NCBI RefSeq assembly: GCF_044465595.1
Contig: NZ_JBITLV010000001.1
Span: forward strand, 806,001-870,000
DNA: 64,000 nucleotides
Direction of reading: 5' to 3'
Origin: Spongisporangium articulatum
GTDB lineage: Bacteria; Actinomycetota; Actinomycetes; Actinomycetales; Kineosporiaceae
The notes below the pieces were generated by a model, which saw nothing but the letters and a program-made list of their open reading frames with translations, was not told the DNA's origin and did no database searches. Shown here in pieces: positions 58,081-64,000 of this stretch (within the stretch, counting starts at the first letter, position 1; each line of letters begins with the position of its first letter). The position numbers and the translations under genes are program-made.

Positions 58081-58169
58081 GTCGTGATCATGGAAACTTC
58101 TAGTCTCTGTTGAGGCGCGAGCGCGTGGGGGCCGGCCCCTCGAAGACTAGAAGTTTCCATGATCACGAC
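58081..58169. repeat. Long palindromic element, copy 2, between convergent genes
   Basis: Perfect 26-bp arms at 58081-58106 and 58144-58169 around a 37-nt loop. The inner 24 arm bases starting CGTGATCATGGAAACTTCTA are identical to those of 1752-1835 while the loops differ. It starts two bases after the asd stop and ends 12 bases before the stop of the convergent peptidase gene. Confidence 0.92.
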
Positions 58170-58180
58170 TATGTGAATGA

Positions 58181-59965
58181 TCAGCGCAGGACGCGCTGGA
58201 CGAAGTCGAGTTCGGCGCGGAACTGGCGCACCCGTTCGTCGTCGACCAGCGAGCCGTGGCCGGCGTCGTAGCGGTACACCTCGTGCGGCATCCCGCGGGC
58301 GGCGAGGGCGTCGAGGTAGTTGTCGATCTGCCGGATCGGGCAGCGCGGGTCGTTCTCCCCGGCCAGGATCAGCACCGGGACCCGCACCTCATCGATCCAC
58401 GTGAGCGGGCTGGAGTCGCGGTACCGGTCGGGCACCTCCTCGGGTGACCCGCCGAAGAGGGCCCGGTCGAACGCCTTCAGGCCCTCCATCTCGTCGTCGT
58501 AGGCGGTGAGGTAGTCGGCCACCGGCACACCGGCGACGGCGACGGACCACTTGTCCGGGTGGACGCCGATGCCCAGCAGCGTGAGGAACCCGCCCCACGA
58601 CGCCCCGGACAGCACGATCCTCGACGGGTCGGCGATGCCGTCGTCCACCAGGAAGTCCCGGACCGCCACGATGTCCTCGAGCTCGATGTGCCCGACCCGC
58701 TCCTCGAGCGCGTCCCGCCAGGCCGACCCGTAACCGGTCGAGCCGCGGTAGTTCACCTGGACCACGGCGAACCCGTGGTCGACCCACGCGCTGGGGTAGG
58801 CGCGGAACGCGTCGGAGTCGTGCCAGGTCGGCCCGCCGTGGACGTCGAAGAACAGGGGCAGCGGCCCCTCGGCGCCGGCCGGTCGACGCAGCAGCGCGTG
58901 CACCCGCCCGCCCCGACTCTCCACCCAGACGTCCTCCACCGCAACGGATCCCGGGGCCGGCAGCCCCGGCGGGGTGAGCACGACGGCCCCGTCGAGGGTG
59001 CGGACGGCGGGTGGCTCGGCGGCCGAGGACCACAGCACCCAGGCGTCGCCGCCCGGTCGCGGGGTGGCCCCGAGCACGGTGCCGTCTCCTCGGCCCACCG
59101 CGACCGGCGTCCCCGGTTCGTCGAGGGCCACCGTGTAGAGCCGGGTCCGCGCCTCGTGGTCGATGCCGACCAGCAGGCTCGACCCGTCCACGGACCACGA
59201 CGCCTCCGAGACCTCGCCCGGCAGGCCGAGTTCGAGCTCGGTCTGCGCGCCGGTCACCGGGTCCCAGAGCAGCAGTTCGGAGCGCCCGCGCCGCTCGTGC
59301 GAGACCAGTAGCCGGTTGTCACCGGCGACGGGCGCGAAACCGACCGGTTCCAGGCCCTTCCCGTCACCGTCCCACAGGTCGGCGACGGTCGAACCGTCCT
59401 CGACACGCAGCACGCGGACCGCCGGGTGCCGGGAGTCGCCGTGCTCGCTGTGCGAGATGGCCAACAGGGCGCCGTCCTCGCTCAGGTCGGCGACCCCGGC
59501 GTCCTCGGCGTGCTCGTACAACCGGCGCGGCGCCGACCCGTCGCCCGACACCAGGTCGATGCGGGTGCCGTACCCGTCGTCGCTGCTGCCGACCACCGCG
59601 AGCCCGTCGTGCCCGAGGACCAGCCCGGCCGAGTAGGCCGCGGGAAGCGTTGTGGCGGGCGGGGAATCGGCGTCCGGCGACGACCCGAACGCCTGTCGCC
59701 GCCAGATCCCGTGCTCGCTGCCCGCGTCGTCGTCGAACCACCAGACCCACTCGCCGGCCCGGTCGAGCACGCCGTCGACCGTGCCCTCCGCGCGGGAGGT
59801 GAGCTGCGTGAGCCGCCCGCTCCCGGCGTCCCAGGAGTGCAGTTCGAGCACCCCGCCGGTGGTCGCCACCACCACGCACCGCGCGGGCGCGTCGAGCGCC
59901 CACTGCGGCAGACCCGTACGACCCGAGCGGAACCGCTGCTCCCAGACGGGGAGGTCAGAACTCAT
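58181..59965 (-). CDS. Prolyl-oligopeptidase-family (S9) hydrolase
   Basis: 594 aa: an N-terminal seven-bladed beta-propeller (residues 1 to about 335, repeats such as LLAISHSEHGD, RLLVSHERRGRSELLLWDPVTG) and a C-terminal alpha/beta hydrolase with Ser in SGASWGGFLTLLG, Asp in ILAGENDPRCP and His in DAGHGSLVDDE. Oxyanion Tyr/Asn region VQVNYRGSTGYGSAW. It cleaves small peptides or acyl-peptides in the cytoplasm. Coupled to the upstream hydrolase gene by a four-base overlap. Confidence 0.92.
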   Translation of the reverse strand: MSSDLPVWEQRFRSGRTGLPQWALDAPARCVVVATTGGVLELHSWDAGSGRLTQLTSRAEGTVDGVLDRAGEWVWWFDDDAGSEHGIWRRQAFGSSPDADSPPATTLPAAYSAGLVLGHDGLAVVGSSDDGYGTRIDLVSGDGSAPRRLYEHAEDAGVADLSEDGALLAISHSEHGDSRHPAVRVLRVEDGSTVADLWDGDGKGLEPVGFAPVAGDNRLLVSHERRGRSELLLWDPVTGAQTELELGLPGEVSEASWSVDGSSLLVGIDHEARTRLYTVALDEPGTPVAVGRGDGTVLGATPRPGGDAWVLWSSAAEPPAVRTLDGAVVLTPPGLPAPGSVAVEDVWVESRGGRVHALLRRPAGAEGPLPLFFDVHGGPTWHDSDAFRAYPSAWVDHGFAVVQVNYRGSTGYGSAWRDALEERVGHIELEDIVAVRDFLVDDGIADPSRIVLSGASWGGFLTLLGIGVHPDKWSVAVAGVPVADYLTAYDDEMEGLKAFDRALFGGSPEEVPDRYRDSSPLTWIDEVRVPVLILAGENDPRCPIRQIDNYLDALAARGMPHEVYRYDAGHGSLVDDERVRQFRAELDFVQRVLR

Positions 59966-60942
59966 GAGAGCCGATTCTTCAGCACCGCGCACGACTCGAC
60001 CACGGCGGCCTCGACGGCCGGGGACACGGGGCCCAGGTCGAAGAACCCGTGGATCATGCCCGGCATCCGCAGCAGCGTCGTGGGCGTGCCCGCCTTCTCC
60101 AGGGCCTCGGCGTAGGCGACGCCCTCGTCGCGCAACGGGTCGTACTCGGCCACCACGACGATCGCCGGGGCCAGCCCGGCCAGGTCGGGGGTGCGCAGCG
60201 GCGACAGGTCGGGGTCGGCCAGGTCCAGGTCGCCGGAGGCCCCGCGCGGGCCCACGTACTGCTCGGCGAACCAGACGATGTCCTCCAGGGTCAGCAACCG
60301 GTCGGAGCCGTTCTCGGTCCGGGACGGGTAGTCGGTGACCTCGGCCGCGAAGTCCGTGCCGGGGTAGATCAGGAACTGGGCCGCGACGCGGGGGGCGTCG
60401 GGGGCGCCGGCGCGCGCCGCGTCCCGGGCCCGCCGGGCCGCCACGGTGGCCAGCGTCGCGCCGGCGCTGTCCCCGGCCACCGCCAGACGCGACGGGTCGC
60501 CGCCGAACCCGGCGATCGTCGTCCACACCCAGCGCAGCGCCGCCCAGGCGTCCTCGACACCGGCCGGGAACGGGTGCTCCGGCGCGAGCCGGTACTCGGC
60601 CGAGACGACGACGGCGCCCACCTCGGCGCAGATCCGCCGGGCCTGGTTGTCGTGGGTGTCGAGGTCGCCGATCACCCAGCCGCCGCCGTGCAGGAACAGC
60701 ACGGTGGGCAGCGGCCCCTCCAGGTCGGGCCGGTAGACGCGGTACCTCAGCGGGCCCTCGGCCGCCGGGTACTCGCCGTCCGCGGTCGAGGCGACCGGGA
60801 TGACCAGGTTCGGCGGCCGGGCGTCCGCGGTGACCGCGCGGAACCCGCGGCGGGCTTTCTCCACGCCGCCGCGCGAGAGCCCCATCATGTTGTACGTCAC
60901 CATCGCCTGGAGCATCGTCTCCAGGTTCGGGTCCAGCGTCAT
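59962..60942 (-). CDS. Alpha/beta hydrolase, hormone-sensitive-lipase family
   Basis: 326 aa with the HSL signature HGGGWVIGD and nucleophile GDSAGATLATVAAR, Asp in EYDPLRDEG and His in MIHGFF. These enzymes hydrolyse short to medium acyl esters. Its start codon is 65 bases from a divergently oriented TetR gene with an inverted repeat between them, so it is the probable target of that regulator. Overlaps the peptidase gene downstream. Confidence 0.88.
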   Translation of the reverse strand: MTLDPNLETMLQAMVTYNMMGLSRGGVEKARRGFRAVTADARPPNLVIPVASTADGEYPAAEGPLRYRVYRPDLEGPLPTVLFLHGGGWVIGDLDTHDNQARRICAEVGAVVVSAEYRLAPEHPFPAGVEDAWAALRWVWTTIAGFGGDPSRLAVAGDSAGATLATVAARRARDAARAGAPDAPRVAAQFLIYPGTDFAAEVTDYPSRTENGSDRLLTLEDIVWFAEQYVGPRGASGDLDLADPDLSPLRTPDLAGLAPAIVVVAEYDPLRDEGVAYAEALEKAGTPTTLLRMPGMIHGFFDLGPVSPAVEAAVVESCAVLKNRLS

Positions 60943-60950
60943 GCGCGGTA

Positions 60951-60968
60951 CGGTACCTCCACGTACCG
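60951..60968. promoter_or_regulatory. Candidate TetR operator
   Basis: CGGTAC (60951-60956) and GTACCG (60963-60968) form an inverted repeat with a 6-base spacer; another CGGTAC abuts at 60946-60951. It lies directly upstream of the hydrolase start and about 40 bases before the tetR start. Confidence 0.5.
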
Positions 60969-61007
60969 AGGGGGCCGGGACGCTGCGGAAGGGACGGTGT
61001 TCCAGCG

Positions 61008-61619
61008 ATGACTGACCAGCGGTTGCCGCACCGGCTGAGGCTGCTCCAGGGCCTGGCCGAGGTGCTGGCCGGCAAGGAGTACGCCGCCGTGACGGTGTCC
61101 GACATCGTCGCCGCGGCGGGGGTCTCGAAACGCACCTTCTACGAGCACTTCGAGAGCAAGCAGGAGTGCCTGCTGGCCTGCTACGCCGAGGCCAACGGCC
61201 TGCTCGTCGCCGGGTTGCGCAGTCAGGGGGCGGGCGGTGCGGCCCACGGCGCGCAGCGGCTGACCGGCCTGATCGACGCCTACCTGCGCTTCCTCGACGA
61301 GTCCCGGGCCACCGCGGCCGCCCTCCTGGTCGAGATCACCTCGGCGGGCGCCGAGGGCCGCCGGGTGCGTCGCGAGACCAACCTCGAGCTGGCCCGGGTC
61401 ATGCTCGAGGTCAGCAACCGGCCCCCGGACGACCCCTTCGACCTCGACCAGGCGCTGGCCCTGGTCGGCGGGGTCACCGAACTCGTGCTGACCCACGCCG
61501 AGAACCACCCCGACCGGCCGTTCCGTGAGTTGCGGCCCGCCGTCCTGAAGTTCGTCGGGTCGGTGCTGCGCCCGGCCGGCGTCACCGCGGCGGCCGAACC
61601 GGCGGGCGCGGGAGCTTAA
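61008..61619 (+). CDS. TetR-family transcriptional regulator
   Basis: 203 aa. N-terminal helix-turn-helix: LLQGLAEVLAGKEYAAVTVSDIVAAAGVSKRTFYEHFESKQECLLACYAEA, the classic TetR pattern. The helical ligand domain is diverse. Divergent from the HSL-type hydrolase, which it probably controls; ligand likely a lipophilic ester, by analogy only. Confidence 0.9.
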   Translation: MTDQRLPHRLRLLQGLAEVLAGKEYAAVTVSDIVAAAGVSKRTFYEHFESKQECLLACYAEANGLLVAGLRSQGAGGAAHGAQRLTGLIDAYLRFLDESRATAAALLVEITSAGAEGRRVRRETNLELARVMLEVSNRPPDDPFDLDQALALVGGVTELVLTHAENHPDRPFRELRPAVLKFVGSVLRPAGVTAAAEPAGAGA

Positions 61620-61675
61620 GTCCCGGGCGGAACCGGTCGATGAAACCGGCCGGTGGAGAACCGTCTGGGGGTCAC

Positions 61676-62275
61676 GTGACCGAGCTTGCCGCCCTGCTGC
61701 ACCGGTGGGACGAATGCTGGGCCCGCGCCGGCGTGCGCCTCGACGAGCACCTCGCTGCCGGGGCGGCCGCGGACGACGTCCGCGCGCGGCTGGCCGAGGC
61801 CGGTCTCTCCGCTGCCCCGGCCGAGGTCGTCGAGTGGTTCGGCTGGCACTCGTGCCGCTGCGATCCGGACACCTCTCCCGTCGACCACCAACCGGCCGCC
61901 CTCGAGTGGGCCCTGGCCGAACGGGCCGGACGGCTCGCGGACGCCGGGCGCGCGGCCGCCGACATGGCCCCGGACGACGCGCCGTGGAACCGGGCCGAGC
62001 ACTGGTTCCGGCCGAGCTGGCTGCCGCTGGCCTCGTCGGGAGGTGGGGTCGTGGTGGCCGAGATCGAGCCGGGCGCACCGACCTGCCGCGTGTTCGACGT
62101 CCAGTGGGACCGGGCCGGGTGGGACTGGAACACCCCCGTCGCCGGGTCGCTGGGCGACGCCCTGAAGCAGTGGATCGCGCAGGTCGACAGCGGAGCCTGG
62201 ACGTTCACCCCGGGCCGCTCGCGGGCCGAGGCGGCGGGGCTGTCGATCGAGGTCCGCACCCCGCGCCTGCTCTAA
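61676..62275 (+). CDS. SMI1/KNR4-like protein
   Basis: About 199 aa from GTG 61676 (GGGGT upstream), starting VTELAALLHRWDECWARAGV; an ATG at 61640 would add 12 residues. The pattern of N-terminal helices, then WFGWHSC, SWLPLASSGGGVVVAEIEPG and VFDVQWDR followed by a C-terminal helix (SLGDALKQWIAQVDSG) resembles SMI1/KNR4 (SUKH) folds, often found as immunity proteins or cytoplasmic regulators. No polymorphic toxin gene is adjacent. Confidence 0.6.
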   Translation: MTELAALLHRWDECWARAGVRLDEHLAAGAAADDVRARLAEAGLSAAPAEVVEWFGWHSCRCDPDTSPVDHQPAALEWALAERAGRLADAGRAAADMAPDDAPWNRAEHWFRPSWLPLASSGGGVVVAEIEPGAPTCRVFDVQWDRAGWDWNTPVAGSLGDALKQWIAQVDSGAWTFTPGRSRAEAAGLSIEVRTPRLL

Positions 62276-62369
62276 TGGCCCCCTGAACGAGTCCGAGTCT
62301 CCCCGCGGGCGCTTTCGCGCGCCCGCGCTCGACCCGACCGGGTCGGCTCTGGCCGCCGCGCTGGTCTGC

Positions 62370-63935
62370 ATGTCGCTGACTCCGTCGCTGCTGCCACGCA
62401 GCCCCACGTTCCAGGGGGCGGTCAGTGGGGTGGTTGCCGCGGCCGGCTACCTGCTCGGGTTCGCGATCGCCGCGCTGGCGCGGGCTCTGGTGCCGGAGGC
62501 CGCGCGGGTGCCGGACGCCGTCCGCGCGGTGGTCGCGCGGCTCGCGCTGCTCGTCGGGGCGGGCGGCGTCGTCGGGTTCATGGTCGCGGGCCGGGGGTGG
62601 CAGGCCGAGGCGCACCGGCTGGCCGGCAGCCCCGTGCCCTCGATCTGGGCCACGCTCTGGACGGTCGCGTTCTCGGTGCTGCTGTTCGCCGGGCTGCTGC
62701 TGGCCGGGTGCGGCGTGCGGCGCGTGACCCGTTTCGTGGCCAGGTTTCTCGCGCGCCGCCTGCCGGTGGTGGTGGCCACGGTCGCGAGCGTGGTGGTGGT
62801 CGCGACCGGGGCCGGGGTGCTGTTCCAGCAGGTCGTGCTGCGCGCGACGTTCTTCACGATCGACCGGGTCTCCAGCGGCGTCAACGACGCCGTCACCGAG
62901 AACCTCTCACCCCCGACCTCGTCGCTGCGTTCGGGCGGACCGGGGTCGTCGGTCGCCTGGGCCGACCTGGGCCTGCGGGGGCGCCGGTTCGTCGCGGGCG
63001 GGCCGAGCGGGCGGCAGCTGTCGGCGTTCTCGGGGCGGCCCGCCGAGGAGCCCGTGCGGGTGTACGTCGGGTTGAACAGTGCACCGACCTCGCTCGAGCG
63101 GGCCGACCTGGCGCTGGCCGAACTCGTTCGTACCGGCGCGTTCTCGCGGGCGGTGCTGGCCGTCGTGTCGACCACCGGCACCGGCTGGGTCGATCCAGGA
63201 GCGGCCAACTCGCTGGAGTACCTGTGGAACGGTGACACCGCCATCGTGGCCACCCAGTACTCCTACCTGCCCAGCCCGGTCGCCTTCGTGCTCGACGACG
63301 ACCAGGTGGAATCGGAGGGCGCGCAGCTGTTCTCGACGATCCGCCAGTACTGGTTGCGGCTGCCGGTCGACCACCGGCCGCGGCTCCTGCTGTACGGGGA
63401 GAGTCTCGGGACCAACGGCGGGGCCGCCGCGCTCGGGTCCTTCCCCGACGCCGGCGACCGGGTCGACGGGGCCCTGTTCGTGGGCCCGCCGAACTCCAAC
63501 CACCTGTGGCGGGAGGTCGAGGACCATCGCGACGCCGGATCACCGGCCCGGCGGCCCGCCTTCGGGAGCGGGGCCGTGGTCCGGGTCGGCGTGGACCGCG
63601 CGTCGCTGACCGCCGCGGCCGCCCAGCCGTGGTCGCAGCCGCGGGTGCTGTTCCTGGCCCATGCGTCCGACCCGGTGGTCTGGTGGTCGCCGGACCTGCT
63701 GCTGCGCCGCCCCGACTGGTTGCGCGAACCGCGCGGGCCGGGGGTCTCGTCCTCGATGGGCTGGTACCCGATCGTCACGTTCTTCCAGGTGACTGCGGAC
63801 CTGCTGGCCGCGAACGACGTCCCCGGGGCCGGCCACCGTTACGGCGCATCGATCGGTGCCGGGTGGGCCGCCGTCGCACCCCCGGACGGCTGGACCCCGG
63901 CCGACACGACCCGCCTGACCACCCTCTTCCCCTAG
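62370..63935 (+). CDS. Membrane alpha/beta hydrolase (Abhydrolase_9 family, Rv1069c-like)
   Basis: 521 aa from ATG 62370. N-terminal membrane domain with several helices (SGVVAAAGYLLGFAIAALARALV, LALLVGAGGVVGFMVAG, TVAFSVLLFAGLLLAGCGV, VVVATVASVVVVATGAGVLF) and a C-terminal hydrolase: nucleophile LLYGESLGTNGGAAALG, acid near LAHASDPVVWWSP, His in PGAGHRYG. The conserved N-terminal block LTPSLLPR starts immediately after the ATG, and the frame stays open upstream to a CTG at 62283 that lies six bases after TCTAAT; a leaderless CTG start giving 550 aa is quite possible. Function of the family is not established; membrane-bound serine hydrolase. Confidence 0.82.
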   Translation: MSLTPSLLPRSPTFQGAVSGVVAAAGYLLGFAIAALARALVPEAARVPDAVRAVVARLALLVGAGGVVGFMVAGRGWQAEAHRLAGSPVPSIWATLWTVAFSVLLFAGLLLAGCGVRRVTRFVARFLARRLPVVVATVASVVVVATGAGVLFQQVVLRATFFTIDRVSSGVNDAVTENLSPPTSSLRSGGPGSSVAWADLGLRGRRFVAGGPSGRQLSAFSGRPAEEPVRVYVGLNSAPTSLERADLALAELVRTGAFSRAVLAVVSTTGTGWVDPGAANSLEYLWNGDTAIVATQYSYLPSPVAFVLDDDQVESEGAQLFSTIRQYWLRLPVDHRPRLLLYGESLGTNGGAAALGSFPDAGDRVDGALFVGPPNSNHLWREVEDHRDAGSPARRPAFGSGAVVRVGVDRASLTAAAAQPWSQPRVLFLAHASDPVVWWSPDLLLRRPDWLREPRGPGVSSSMGWYPIVTFFQVTADLLAANDVPGAGHRYGASIGAGWAAVAPPDGWTPADTTRLTTLFP

Positions 63936-63942
63936 CCCTCCG

Positions 63943-63993
63943 TGATCATGCGCAAACGCAGCACTTCCGCGTTGATCATGCGCAAACGCAGCA
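63943..63993. repeat. 21-bp direct repeat sharing TGATCATG with the palindrome family
   Basis: TGATCATGCGCAAACGCAGC followed by A occurs at 63943-63963 and 63973-63993, period 30. Both begin with TGATCATG, which is also the start of the arms at 1752 and 58081. The element may continue beyond the window edge. Confidence 0.8.
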
Positions 63994-64000
63994 TCAGCTG

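Overview
This is a very GC-rich (about 70 percent) chromosomal window from an actinobacterium (Actinomycetota). The evidence is the gene content (Pks13-, AccD4- and antigen-85-like genes, an AfsR/SARP regulator, a DUF5063 gene between recR and an ask-asd pair, AbiEi/DUF559-type and DUF1906 genes), the small 4.5S-type SRP RNA, GTG/TTG starts, and many genes whose start codon lies 6-8 bases after a TAnnnT hexamer, which points to leaderless mRNAs. I cannot fix the genus. The most striking locus resembles the mycolic-acid condensation locus of Mycobacteriales, but its architecture differs.

Layout. 1-9.1 kb: the end of a sensor histidine kinase, an FAD-dependent desaturase-like oxidoreductase, two response regulators, an AlkZ-like winged-helix protein, an acyl-CoA oxidase, an orphan AbiEi/DUF559-type gene bracketed by two related palindromes, and a Thr-rich membrane protein. 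9.3-25.7 kb: a lipid/polyketide locus on the plus strand: fabG-type reductase, Sfp-type phosphopantetheinyl transferase, a coupled 50-aa ORF, a 2224-aa ACP-KS-AT-DH-(degenerate KR)-ACP-TE synthase with a Pks13-like N-terminal ACP, an AccD-type carboxyltransferase, a secreted antigen-85-like acyltransferase/esterase, an MFS exporter and two tandem secreted S15-type hydrolases, closed by a strong hairpin. 25.8-32.9 kb: a compact minus-strand type IV secretion-like operon (VirB2-, VirB3/PrgI-, VirB4-, VirB6/TrbL-, VirB8-like proteins and an NlpC/P60 hydrolase) with no relaxase or integrase in view.

33-44.3 kb: housekeeping and small accessory genes (PlsC-type acyltransferase, PH-domain membrane protein, upp, tadA, DsbA/FrnE-like protein, tRNA-Ser(CGA), SDR, cupin, DUF1906 secreted protein, lipoprotein, RTX-like protein, BBE-type FAD oxidase). 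44.4-49.2 kb: a large AfsR/SARP regulator with candidate SARP boxes before the FAD oxidase, SRP RNA, tRNA-Ser(GGA), and an ArsR-DUF2071 pair behind a remarkable AT-rich double palindrome. 49.2-58.1 kb: dnaX, a serine hydrolase, recR, a DUF5063 gene, an ABC transporter, and ask-asd with an internal beta-subunit start. 58.2-64 kb: a prolyl-oligopeptidase-like and an HSL-type hydrolase, TetR, an SMI1-like protein and a membrane alpha/beta hydrolase.

How it fits together: the carboxyltransferase would make the carboxyacyl-CoA extender, the phosphopantetheinyl transferase would activate the two ACPs, the synthase would condense two acyl chains, FabG may supply the ketoreduction the synthase cannot do itself, the TE would release the product, and the antigen-85-like enzyme and exporter would act at the envelope. 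This is inference from domains and order. A recurrent feature of the intergenic DNA is long perfect or near-perfect palindromes at gene ends, including a two-copy family with 24 identical arm bases between convergent genes.
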